Source: Bacillus sp. NEB1478 (GTDB taxonomy: Bacteria > Bacillota > Bacilli > Bacillales > Fictibacillaceae). Taken from it: a stretch of DNA of 64,000 bases. Where the stretch lies: the NCBI RefSeq assembly GCF_031582965.1, contig NZ_CP134049.1, positions 2,418,001 through 2,482,000 on the forward strand, read 5' to 3'. Position numbers and translations under genes: made by a program. The notes beneath the pieces are model-generated. The model saw nothing but the letters and a program-made list of their open reading frames with translations, was not told the DNA's origin and made no database searches. Shown here one piece after another: positions 56,513-64,000 of this stretch. Numbering within the stretch: the first letter of the stretch is position 1; the number at the start of each line of letters is the position of its first letter.

Positions 56513-59500
56513 ATTAAGTCCCCTCCTTCCTGCATCATTTTCTCTAAAATAATTTCATCTTTTTCTGATCTTAGCTGACGATACTGATTTTCATCGAGTG
56601 TCTGATCAAACTGACAGACAGGTTTATAAGAACAATACGTACAAGGCGTTTTTTTACTCATCTCATATGGCGATATATCAATGATTCCATTCGTAATTCC
56701 TGCACCGCTGTCCACTGCTTTCTTGCGCACATGGTTACGCATAGTTTGAAAATGCGGGCTAGTTGCAACAGAAGACTGTGTTTTGTGAAATCCTTTTGCC
56801 GTCAGAGCAACTGGAACGATATTTGAACGTTTCTCCATTGTGCTATCCATCAGGTTTACCGCTTCTTCATCTGCTAGCACAAGACCCTTCATTTTGAACT
56901 TTTTCAAAATTTCCTGCTCAATCTCTTCGACAGATAATAACTTCTTCTTATTCAGCAATGGATTATGAACATGAAAATAAAGCACACCTGCCGGTATCGA
57001 TTCTTTACCAAGCCACTTTTCTGAATGAGTAACTGCTACATCAAGATACGTAAGCATTTGCAGCGCAATTCCATGATAAAGCTCAGATAAACTCAATCCA
57101 GTAGAGCTGGATTTATAATCGATAATACGCATTAATAACCCATTAGAACTTTCTGCTGTATCGACCCTATCAATACGGCCGACAACTTCCATGGTTGTAC
57201 CGTTTGGAAGTTTGTACATGAGAGGCGGCAATGTCCCGCCTGTCCCAAACGCAAGTTCCAGTCCGGCCGGCGTAAAACCGCTTGCTTTTGCATGCTCACT
57301 CAGCACATGAGAAGCTTTCCCGACCACTTCTTTCAATTTCTTTTTTATATAAAGGTGCCGATTCGAACTCAGTAAGATTTCATGCTGAAGCTGTGGAGCC
57401 AATAATTCTACAATATCTCCAGCCATACGGTAACAATCCCCTTTTGAGAGATCGCTCCAAGACACTCTTCTCTGCTGCAATGCATCGTTCATCTGCTTTA
57501 ACGCAGCATGAAAAAGCTGTCCGATATCGGGAGCTTCGAGCTTGTACATCTGCCGCTCCTTCAATTTCAATCCATACGATGCAAATTGAGAAAACGGACA
57601 AGACTGAAAAAGTTCCATGCGCGAAATACTTGTTAGGATTGTTTCACCGTACAGTTCTCTGGAAACTTCTTCGCTTAATTTCGCTTCTCGGTTTAAATAA
57701 AACAAACTGGATATCGTTTTTGCAGCATAATGGCCATATTTATGATTAGTTATGGACCAATTGTACACATCCCACCATATCGGCGAAATCGGATATCCCC
57801 TTTTCCATTCGCGAAGCTGAACGCTTAGGCAGGATATACTTTTTAAAGGATGTTGAATAAAGTCCATACTTCCTTCTATAGATGGTTCATTTTGATACAG
57901 CTCTTCATTTAATGCCGGAAAAAGGTCTTGAAGACGCCCAATAACCATTGAGGGCTGCAGGGTTTTCCCTTCTTCATCGGCAAGAGCATACGACACATAT
58001 AGACGGTCACTGGCATTTGTTAAAGCCAAATAAATCATAAACTGTTCATCAAGCAATTTACGGCGTGATGAAGGTGCAAGTTCGACACCATTTTTGGAAA
58101 GAGCATCTCGTTCATCTTCAGATAATAGACCGTCATCTTTTGGTTTTGCAGGAATAACACCATCGTTAACACCTAAAATAAAATTCACTTTTACATCAGT
58201 AAATCGGGATCGTTCGATTGTTCCTGCAAGAACTTGATCCAGTGATGGAGGAACTAATGCAAATTTCATGCTTTCTAGCCCTGTATCCAGCATCTGCGTC
58301 CAAGTTTCTTTTGAAAGTTCTTCTTTTCCGGTTAGTTCAACCATCTCATCTAATAGGTTCAGCACAGCATTCCACACTTGACCGTGCTCTCTTGCTGCCC
58401 GAAGTTTCCCGTCAGATTCGGATCTGAATCTCATTTTTTCAAGTTTTAAAGGGATGCTGAGCTCCTCTAGAAATGTATAAAGCGCACTGCAATAATCTTT
58501 AATCGTCTTACTTGAAGACAGTCTCCTAGACAAGCGTTTTAATGGTGAAACAATCATTTCACGCAAATCATTGAATAGTTGTTCTTTCTCATCATCGCGT
58601 GTAGTTTTACCAAAATCTTCGGCTTCAAACCCTCTGAATCTCTTATATTGCCATGGTTTAGAGTCTGTCCATCTACTTCCTTGTATACCAAGAGCAAGTA
58701 CATAGTTTTCTAGTTCGTCCATACCTCTTCTGATCTCTGTTGTCGTTTTGCTGATCTCATCAGCCGGGTATAGCAATTCTGTTTTGACCGCTCGGAAAAC
58801 TGCCTCATACCTCCAATTTTTCAGCACAATATCTAAGGAAGAACGAATCAATTCGATCAGCGGATGATGAAGCATCGATTTTTTCTGATCTAAAAATACA
58901 GGAATGTCATAATCGGCAAAAACGGTTTCGATCAATGGCTGGTAGCTTCCTGAGTTACGGACAGTTACGGCGATATCACGATATCTGTATCCATGATCAC
59001 GAACCAGCTCAATAATCTTCCGTGCTGCTCCTTCTACTTCTAATCTTAAATTAACCGCTGCTCCAATATGTATTCCTGATGAATCTGGAAAAGTCATTGC
59101 AGGTCTTGTATCATAATGTTTTTCAATATGTGAAATAGCATGCGATCTGAATTTCGGAGTTTCATAGCGTAAAACCGGCTCCATCAATTCCACACCAAGT
59201 TCTTGTGCTTTTTGTGATAATACTTGCCTAGTTCTTATCGTCATATAAAACACATCTAATTCATGAGGTTCAGACCCATTTTCTTGTGATGGATCTACAG
59301 TAAGTGCAATGGTTACTTTTTTCGCATGCTGCATCAATGCTGCTGTTACTTCTAGCTCCTGAGGTGTAAACGAGTGAAAACCGTCTATATAAATTTCACA
59401 GTTCTTGATCATTTCTGAATAAGCGATTTTTTCCTGCAGCAATCTCAAGTAATCTTCTGAATCTAAATATTGTTCAGCCAGCGCCTTTTCCAGCGCACTT

Positions 59501-60012
59501 GAAATTACGCTCAAATCGGATAATTTATCTTTCAGTACCTTCTTATTGTTTTCTTTCTGACCAAGACTTAAAAGCGTTTCTGCATTATAAGTTAAATGCT
59601 CTGAAGATACACAATATCGCTTCAGCTCTGTCATCATCATTTCTAGTAATTCATAAAAACCATTCTGCTCTGATGCTTTCTTAAAGATCTTAAGTTCTTC
59701 TTTTTTGTTCTCAATAATCTTTCTGAGCATCATCCGTACTCCAGAACTTGTGATGTGAAGCCGCGTCATACCCCCTGTTTCACCAAGAATACGCCAGGCT
59801 AGCCTTGAGAAACTATAGACTTGGGCTCTCATCATTCCGTTCAAACCTGGTGTACCTGCAAGTTTGTATTCTGATTGAAATGTCATCTGATCTGGTACTA
59901 AATAAATAATAGGACTTCCAGATGGATCATCTGCCAACTTTTGTTGGATGTCCTGAAAGACAGAGTGGGACTTTCCGCTGCCGGATCGCCCCAAAATAAA
60001 TTGCAAACTCAT
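56509..60012 (-). CDS. addB: Helicase-nuclease subunit AddB
   Basis: 1167 residues. Walker A-like GRSGSGKS at 8-15, an inactive helicase body that reads Chi, and a C-terminal nuclease with RIIDYKSS. The four cysteines of the iron-sulfur cluster are Cys805, Cys1124, Cys1127 and Cys1133 (SCPFS and CTYCSYKPVC). MSLQFILG at 60012 is chosen over 60099; the length then matches B. subtilis AddB (1166). First gene of addB-addA-sbcD-sbcC. Its promoter region contains a perfect inverted repeat. Confidence 0.95.
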   Translation of the reverse strand: MSLQFILGRSGSGKSHSVFQDIQQKLADDPSGSPIIYLVPDQMTFQSEYKLAGTPGLNGMMRAQVYSFSRLAWRILGETGGMTRLHITSSGVRMMLRKIIENKKEELKIFKKASEQNGFYELLEMMMTELKRYCVSSEHLTYNAETLLSLGQKENNKKVLKDKLSDLSVISSALEKALAEQYLDSEDYLRLLQEKIAYSEMIKNCEIYIDGFHSFTPQELEVTAALMQHAKKVTIALTVDPSQENGSEPHELDVFYMTIRTRQVLSQKAQELGVELMEPVLRYETPKFRSHAISHIEKHYDTRPAMTFPDSSGIHIGAAVNLRLEVEGAARKIIELVRDHGYRYRDIAVTVRNSGSYQPLIETVFADYDIPVFLDQKKSMLHHPLIELIRSSLDIVLKNWRYEAVFRAVKTELLYPADEISKTTTEIRRGMDELENYVLALGIQGSRWTDSKPWQYKRFRGFEAEDFGKTTRDDEKEQLFNDLREMIVSPLKRLSRRLSSSKTIKDYCSALYTFLEELSIPLKLEKMRFRSESDGKLRAAREHGQVWNAVLNLLDEMVELTGKEELSKETWTQMLDTGLESMKFALVPPSLDQVLAGTIERSRFTDVKVNFILGVNDGVIPAKPKDDGLLSEDERDALSKNGVELAPSSRRKLLDEQFMIYLALTNASDRLYVSYALADEEGKTLQPSMVIGRLQDLFPALNEELYQNEPSIEGSMDFIQHPLKSISCLSVQLREWKRGYPISPIWWDVYNWSITNHKYGHYAAKTISSLFYLNREAKLSEEVSRELYGETILTSISRMELFQSCPFSQFASYGLKLKERQMYKLEAPDIGQLFHAALKQMNDALQQRRVSWSDLSKGDCYRMAGDIVELLAPQLQHEILLSSNRHLYIKKKLKEVVGKASHVLSEHAKASGFTPAGLELAFGTGGTLPPLMYKLPNGTTMEVVGRIDRVDTAESSNGLLMRIIDYKSSSTGLSLSELYHGIALQMLTYLDVAVTHSEKWLGKESIPAGVLYFHVHNPLLNKKKLLSVEEIEQEILKKFKMKGLVLADEEAVNLMDSTMEKRSNIVPVALTAKGFHKTQSSVATSPHFQTMRNHVRKKAVDSGAGITNGIIDISPYEMSKKTPCTYCSYKPVCQFDQTLDENQYRQLRSEKDEIILEKMMQEGGDLI

Positions 60013-60049
60013 ATTTTCATCCCCTGTTCCGTACACAATTTCTGTTTTT

Positions 60050-60077
60050 ATTATCTCATAATCTCTTATGAGAACAA
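60050..60077 (-). promoter_or_regulatory. addB promoter with embedded inverted repeat
   Basis: TTGTTC (60077-60072) and GATAAT (60055-60050) on the minus strand are 16 bases apart, about 40 bases before the start codon. The spacer is almost entirely the perfect palindrome TCTCATAA-TCTC-TTATGAGA at 60054-60073, which could be an operator or form a hairpin. It is not a LexA box. Confidence 0.55.
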
Positions 60078-60290
60078 AGGTTAGCATTCTCAAAAACAAG
60101 TAAATAAAGCTGGAATTTAAAGGATATCTCTTAATAAAAAGCTCGGTTTAATATTGTTTTAGCTCTTTTCTTAAAGATTATTGTTTTTTAATAAGATTTG
60201 GTTAAACTATCCTTTGATAAGAAGACTGGAGCGGAAATCAACATCGCCATCTCTAATAACAATAAAAAAAAAAGAAAACCCACTGTTATT

Positions 60291-61358
60291 TCAGCTGATT
60301 TCCTTTTTATGATCTACTTTGAATGTATTTCTTCCCGATGTTTTCGCATCGTAAAGAAGTGTATCCGCTCTTTTAATGAGATTTGCTGGCTTTTCGCCAG
60401 GATGATGGACGGCGATACCATAGCTTAATGTTACAGGCAGAACCCCTTGGTTTAATCTGTAGGGGTATTTTTTTAAATGGTCATTCACTTGTTCGATCGA
60501 TCTCTTAACTGCCGATTCTTTATCTGTATGTATGATCCAGGCAAATTCTTCTCCCCCATAACGGTATGCAGTTCCTTCTTTCATTGGTAAATACCGTGTG
60601 AAGACAGAAGAAACAAGCTTCAGCACTTCGTCACCAACAACATGTCCATGAACATCGTTCACTTTTTTAAAATGATCAATATCACAAAAAACAAGTGTAA
60701 AGGAAGATTCATGTTTTGTTTTTTCTAATACATCTTCTTGAAATTTACGATGATTGAAAAGACCGGTTAAATAATCTTGAACAGACTGAAGCTGATACAT
60801 GTTTTTCTCAAAAAAGTTCTGTCGTTCCTTCGAAGCTAATACCCCGCCATATAAAGCAATCAGCCACAAAAAAGTACTGTTAATAAAGAAATTAAAAAAG
60901 GTTTTTGTTTCTAAATATCCTGCATCATACAAGAATAGGGATACGAATCCTGTAAATATGGCGGCAGCTAAAACGATAGAACCTTTTAGTCTCCAGTAAA
61001 TCGCAGCATGGATTACAATCAAATAACCTACTGGAATAAACGGACTTTCTGAATTTCCGGTAAGGAGCAGCAGCCACGAGTATACGATAAAATCAAAAAC
61101 AATACCTCCACGCGTAAATATCCGATAGTAATAGGATTTCTCATGAAAGCGCCATAGAACAAACTGAGTAGCTCCCATATAAGCAATTCCTATTGTTAAA
61201 AGTAAAGGAAATGTCTCTTTATTAAAGTTCAATACGCTCGCAATCGGATTGTAATAAAATAAGGGTACGCAAACGATTACAAAAAACCACCGTAAAAGTG
61301 ACGAGATTGTCTCTGAACGATGATCTGTTATTACAAATAAGTCTCTCATTACTGCCAT
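60291..61358 (-). CDS. Membrane diguanylate cyclase (GGDEF)
   Basis: 355 residues. Six hydrophobic helices (about 22-178) form an MASE-like sensor and are followed by a GGDEF domain with an intact RYGGEEF (GGEEF 268-272), DIDHFKKVND and DxLT-type entry (QDYLTGLFNHRKF). It should make c-di-GMP. The RxxD inhibitory site is absent (EGTAYRYGGEEF), so product inhibition through that site is not expected. The ATG at 61358 reads MAVMRDLF; MRDLF four codons later is an alternative start. The ligand of the membrane sensor is unknown. Confidence 0.88.
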   Translation of the reverse strand: MAVMRDLFVITDHRSETISSLLRWFFVIVCVPLFYYNPIASVLNFNKETFPLLLTIGIAYMGATQFVLWRFHEKSYYYRIFTRGGIVFDFIVYSWLLLLTGNSESPFIPVGYLIVIHAAIYWRLKGSIVLAAAIFTGFVSLFLYDAGYLETKTFFNFFINSTFLWLIALYGGVLASKERQNFFEKNMYQLQSVQDYLTGLFNHRKFQEDVLEKTKHESSFTLVFCDIDHFKKVNDVHGHVVGDEVLKLVSSVFTRYLPMKEGTAYRYGGEEFAWIIHTDKESAVKRSIEQVNDHLKKYPYRLNQGVLPVTLSYGIAVHHPGEKPANLIKRADTLLYDAKTSGRNTFKVDHKKEIS

Positions 61359-61466
61359 CTTCTTTCGTATTTATGTTCCTAATTCTAGAAATTATAGCAT
61401 ATGGGCATACTTCCCTGATAAGACTTTTCTTTACATATTAGTAAAACGGTTCATTTGGCACGGGAA

Positions 61467-62402
61467 TTATGTCTTGATTTCCCGTTTATTGCTATACATT
61501 CGTTCATCAGCTAGTTGAAGATAATAGTCAATATTTTCATATGCATCATTTAAGAGCTCTATAGCACCATAGGCGAGCGAAATGTCTTTATTCCAATTCA
61601 TAAGCTGGTTCTCCATTTTTTCGACGAGAAGATACGAATCTTCTTCATTTAAACCTGGCAGTAAGAATACGAACTCATCGCCTCCAAATCTAAAGCCAGA
61701 CGAAAGCTTTAGCCGTTTAGCCAATTCAGCAATTTGCTGCAGAAGTTCATCTCCGGCATGATGACCGTAAACATCGTTAATATGTTTGAAGTTATTAATG
61801 TCAAACATAACAAGCGTGATTGGCATTTTAATCTTCTTAGCATTTTTAATTTCACTTTCCAGACAATCATAAAAATAACGGCGATTATACAGATTCGTTA
61901 AAGGATCCCTGATACTGATCTCTTTTAAATCTTTAAATTGCTGTGAAGAAAATCCGCTCAAAAAGCCTGTTATCGAACGATGAGCCGCATGGTTCCATCG
62001 GTCAAGCATGATAAGCTGAATGTAAATATCTTCACTTTTAGTGACTTTCTTCATCTCTTGCAGTACGGCTTCTCTTATACTTGTTGAGAAACAAGCGAGA
62101 GAACGGTGCGGAATACGCTGATGCTTCAAAAAATGAATACCTGAGCGAAACGCTTTTTCCTCAGCTTGTTTCAAGAAGTCTTGAAAACGATGTTCTTTCA
62201 AAAACACAGCATGTACAATTCCGCGTAAAAATTTTTCCAGCACCCGCTCATATTGTTCAACAAAGCTGCTAAGAAAAGTATTAAAATCTTCATATAAATG
62301 CAGCTCTTTTTTATGTATATCAATCATAGATGGGATGGATTTTATAAATCTTTTATACAAATCTTTTTTGAGTGCGCGCAGGTCTAGTTGGCTTTCTTCC
62401 AT
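61467..62402 (-). CDS. Soluble diguanylate cyclase controlled by a c-di-GMP riboswitch
   Basis: 311 residues. An all-helical N-terminal domain (1-160) of unknown type, reminiscent of globin-like or four-helix sensors, precedes a GGDEF domain with intact FRFGGDEF (240-244) and DINNFKHINDVYGHHAGD. No membrane helix and no RxxD inhibitory site. The ATG at 62402 follows GAGGG; the TTG at 62417 lies inside that site. Upstream are a terminator hairpin (62439-62478), a repeat copy and a c-di-GMP-I aptamer (62598-62705), so the enzyme's product probably controls its own transcription. Confidence 0.88.
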   Translation of the reverse strand: MEESQLDLRALKKDLYKRFIKSIPSMIDIHKKELHLYEDFNTFLSSFVEQYERVLEKFLRGIVHAVFLKEHRFQDFLKQAEEKAFRSGIHFLKHQRIPHRSLACFSTSIREAVLQEMKKVTKSEDIYIQLIMLDRWNHAAHRSITGFLSGFSSQQFKDLKEISIRDPLTNLYNRRYFYDCLESEIKNAKKIKMPITLVMFDINNFKHINDVYGHHAGDELLQQIAELAKRLKLSSGFRFGGDEFVFLLPGLNEEDSYLLVEKMENQLMNWNKDISLAYGAIELLNDAYENIDYYLQLADERMYSNKREIKT

Positions 62403-62438
62403 ATTAGCAACCCTCAAATCTTCAATAATTTACATACA

Positions 62439-62478
62439 AAGAGCCATCCCCCTTAAGAATTAAAGGGAAATGGCTCTT
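62439..62478 (-). terminator. Terminator-like hairpin between riboswitch and cyclase gene
   Basis: AAGAGCCAT and ATGGCTCTT arms, extended by CCCTTT/AAGGGG, form a stem of about 15 pairs. On the minus strand it is followed by TTTGTATGT, a mediocre U-tract. Located 36 bases before the start codon and the best candidate expression platform. Confidence 0.6.
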
Positions 62479-62479
62479 A

Positions 62480-62592
62480 ATGCTTGATAAACTTGGAATC
62501 TCGTCTTGTTTTGTCCTTCCGGTGCTCATGTATTAGCAATACACTGAACTCCTCTGAACTCCACATCATCGATCTTCTAGCTTCAGAAACAT
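62480..62592 (-). repeat. Intergenic repeat family, diverged copy 3
   Basis: Read on the minus strand, TACATGAGCACCGG, ACAAAAC, GACGAGATTC and TTATCAA follow in the same order and spacing as in the mtnW-leader copies (23030-23232). I estimate about two thirds identity over roughly 110 bases. It sits between the c-di-GMP aptamer and the terminator hairpin. Confidence 0.6.
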
Positions 62593-62597
62593 TAATA

Positions 62598-62705
62598 TGG
62601 CATCGTTCCCCTTTGGCAACCGGCTGCCATCGTATGCATCCACATACTTTAGGCCCATAGCTTTGCGTCCCAGCTTTTCAACTGGTTTGCCCTTATTACA
62701 AAGGT
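62598..62705 (-). promoter_or_regulatory. c-di-GMP-I riboswitch (GEMM-I)
   Basis: The minus strand carries the GEMM-I core: GGGCAAACC, a GAAA-capped P2 (CCAGTTGAAAAGCTGG), the invariant GGACGCAAAGC, GGGCCTAAAG, a P3 hairpin (GTATG/CATAC) and the closing GGCAGCCGGTTGCC. These form the c-di-GMP pocket and the tetraloop receptor. It starts about 10 bases after the predicted transcription start. Confidence 0.93.
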
Positions 62706-62722
62706 TTTTATGATTTATAGTT

Positions 62723-62752
62723 ATTATATCCTATATAGGGAAAATGTGCCAA
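62723..62752 (-). promoter_or_regulatory. Promoter of the riboswitch-cyclase transcript
   Basis: TTGGCA (62752-62747) and TATAAT (62728-62723) on the minus strand with an 18-base spacer. The spacer contains the palindrome CCTATATAGG (62730-62739). Predicted start near 62716. Confidence 0.7.
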
Positions 62753-62774
62753 TATTTTTTATAGGCAATATTAA

Positions 62775-63428
62775 CTATTGTAATTTCTTTTCGATAGAAT
62801 ATTTTAACTTTCGATAATATCTATACCCTATTCGAACTAGATTTAAAACAAAATATGGAATGCGTATAGGGAAACGGTAAAGTGTTTTTTTGTAAAATTT
62901 GAAGTAGGCTTTTCTTAAATCTGCCCATTTTCTGCATTCTACCTGTTTTAAGAAGTCAGAAACATCGACAATAATTCCTCTGCCGTTACTGATCATGACA
63001 TTCTTCCCATGAACATCAACAGGAAATAAGCCCTTTTTCTTCGCATAATTCAGAGCTTCATCGATATCATAAATGACTTTTTCAGGAATTTTAACACCTT
63101 TATGAACACAATCATAGAGAGTTACCCCTTCAATTCTCTTTAAAATCAGGAATCGATCTTCCGTATAATAGCATACGGAATAGCCAGGATGCTCTCCCAG
63201 TTTTTCATATACCTTCTTTTCTTGGATAAGGCCATGCGCTTCTCTTCCATAGATTTTAACAACATAAGCGGGATAGTCAGGATGAAGGAATACTGCGGCA
63301 TAGTTTCCGCAGCCGATCAATTTCCAAGGATGAGGAGTGTTGATAGGGCATACCGGATCAAACGGACTCTGACTCTCTATAATCATTTCTCTATTTAACT
63401 GTCTTGTAAGCTGGATAAAGTGTTCCAT
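62775..63428 (-). CDS. Small protein-kinase-like protein
   Basis: 217 residues with a minimal eukaryotic-type kinase fold. A Gly-rich GCGNYAAVF (near residue 40) and VVKIYG lysine precede the catalytic loop DVHGKNVMI and a metal-binding Asp in VDVSDF. A basic, aromatic C-terminal tail (RIPYFVLNLVRIGYRYYRKLK) may touch the membrane. It resembles the short putative Ser/Thr kinases of Bacillus such as YrzF/YbdM. Substrate unknown. The start at 63428 follows AAGAGGA; the frame from 63494 lacks a ribosome site. Confidence 0.78.
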   Translation of the reverse strand: MEHFIQLTRQLNREMIIESQSPFDPVCPINTPHPWKLIGCGNYAAVFLHPDYPAYVVKIYGREAHGLIQEKKVYEKLGEHPGYSVCYYTEDRFLILKRIEGVTLYDCVHKGVKIPEKVIYDIDEALNYAKKKGLFPVDVHGKNVMISNGRGIIVDVSDFLKQVECRKWADLRKAYFKFYKKTLYRFPIRIPYFVLNLVRIGYRYYRKLKYSIEKKLQ

Positions 63429-63534
63429 ACATTTCCTCTTTTTCGTTGGTATACCATGAGTTTTAGCATCTAGCAATACGTTCATTGTATACACAACCAG
63501 CTAAAAAGGAAACCAATTTGAAGGAAAGAAATTT

Positions 63535-63894
63535 CTATTGTGATGCAACGCGAAGATAAGACATCATGAGGGTTTCAGCTTTATTCTTCAAATGGACATT
63601 CGGAAATCTCATAATTTCACGATAACCTCGAATGAATATCTCATATTCGGTAATATCGTTATCTTTCTGGCCATCCATCACCTTAATTTTTCTTTTTCTT
63701 AGTTCAACGCGAACATCATGCAAGTCTTTGCTAATTTGATTCATTATCTGCTCTAAGAGAGCGATGTAAGGCTGCTTTAATTTAAATGCTGAACGGTTTA
63801 CAACTTGTAAATCACGGTGAAAAACCGTTAATATAATCGGATACATTACGAATTTATCGATTAATGAACGTTCCTCTTCATTACCATACTGCAT
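63535..63894 (-). CDS. yhjD: YhjD-like protein of unknown function
   Basis: 119 residues, soluble, helical and charged. The core MYPIILTVFHRDLQVV and FKLKQPYIALLEQ followed by a basic RKRKIKV segment resembles Bacillus YhjD (about 120 residues), whose gene lies near addB in B. subtilis as well. The ATG at 63894 follows AAGGGGG; the longer frame to 63957 has no ribosome site. Function unknown. Confidence 0.7.
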   Translation of the reverse strand: MQYGNEEERSLIDKFVMYPIILTVFHRDLQVVNRSAFKLKQPYIALLEQIMNQISKDLHDVRVELRKRKIKVMDGQKDNDITEYEIFIRGYREIMRFPNVHLKNKAETLMMSYLRVASQ

Positions 63895-64000
63895 ATAGAT
63901 CCCCCTTTTAAGAAGGCAAAAATTTAAATTGAACAGATAAAATATTGCTGATTTCAAAGGTTCTTATTTGTTTTCGCTCAGAACAGAAAGCCGTAACAAG

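Noticed and set aside
60054..60091. LexA box in the addB promoter
   Set aside because: The inverted repeats TCTCATAA/TTATGAGA and GAGAA/TTCTC do not match CGAAC-N4-GTTYG.
60240..60300. Terminator downstream of the 60291 cyclase gene
   Set aside because: A T-rich tract is present on the minus strand, but the possible stem is short and interrupted, so I did not list it.

Overview
The window looks like the chromosome of an aerobic, endospore-forming Bacillaceae bacterium of moderate to low G+C. Bacillus subtilis-type neighbourhoods (yitS/yitT, yisL, asnO/yisQ, ku-ligD, mdx, mtn, addBA-sbcDC, a gerA-type operon) are present, but rearranged relative to B. subtilis. I see no rRNA, tRNA, CRISPR array, prophage or intact insertion sequence. 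Most genes carry strong AGGAGG-like ribosome binding sites, and many operons use 4-base stop/start overlaps, unusually often TTGA.

Layout. 0.1-2.3 kb: YitT-type membrane protein, DegV protein and a 45-residue small protein. 2.3-6.4 kb: soluble sporulation-kinase-like histidine kinase, then Ku and a LigD split into ligase and polymerase reading frames (non-homologous end joining). 6.4-15 kb: a palindromic repeat, then a maltodextrin locus (LacI repressor, membrane-anchored alpha-amylase, MdxGFE transporter, divergent neopullulanase) with a cre site and a leader terminator. 15-19.8 kb: MATE exporter, asparagine synthetase, AI-2E-type permease. 19.8-31.9 kb: a complete methionine salvage pathway in three transcription units (mtnWXBD, mtnE, mtnU-divergent, mtnKA). 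Two of these units have SAM-I riboswitches, and mtnKA continues into a ribose-type ABC importer that is probably for methylthioribose.

31.9-40.4 kb: a FIST-PAS-GGDEF-EAL protein, a gene-poor decayed stretch with a 20-bp periodic repeat, YisL, RocD, and a three-gene FAH hydrolase/aldehyde dehydrogenase/SDR operon. 40.6-44.2 kb: a B12 radical SAM protein and a decayed YknW-YknX remnant. 44.3-48.1 kb: a spore germinant receptor operon. 48.2-60 kb: addB-addA-sbcD-sbcC, with sbcD frameshifted at its 5' end. 60-64 kb: two diguanylate cyclases (one behind a c-di-GMP-I riboswitch), a small protein-kinase-like protein and a YhjD-like protein.

The most interesting signals are these: a c-di-GMP riboswitch placed in front of a diguanylate cyclase; an approximately 115-bp repeat family that sits between riboswitch and gene in two leaders; the S-box-controlled putative methylthioribose importer; a terminator hairpin in the neopullulanase leader; and three conserved genes (ligD, yknX, sbcD) each explained by one missing base in a short homopolymer, which could be sequence error or real decay.
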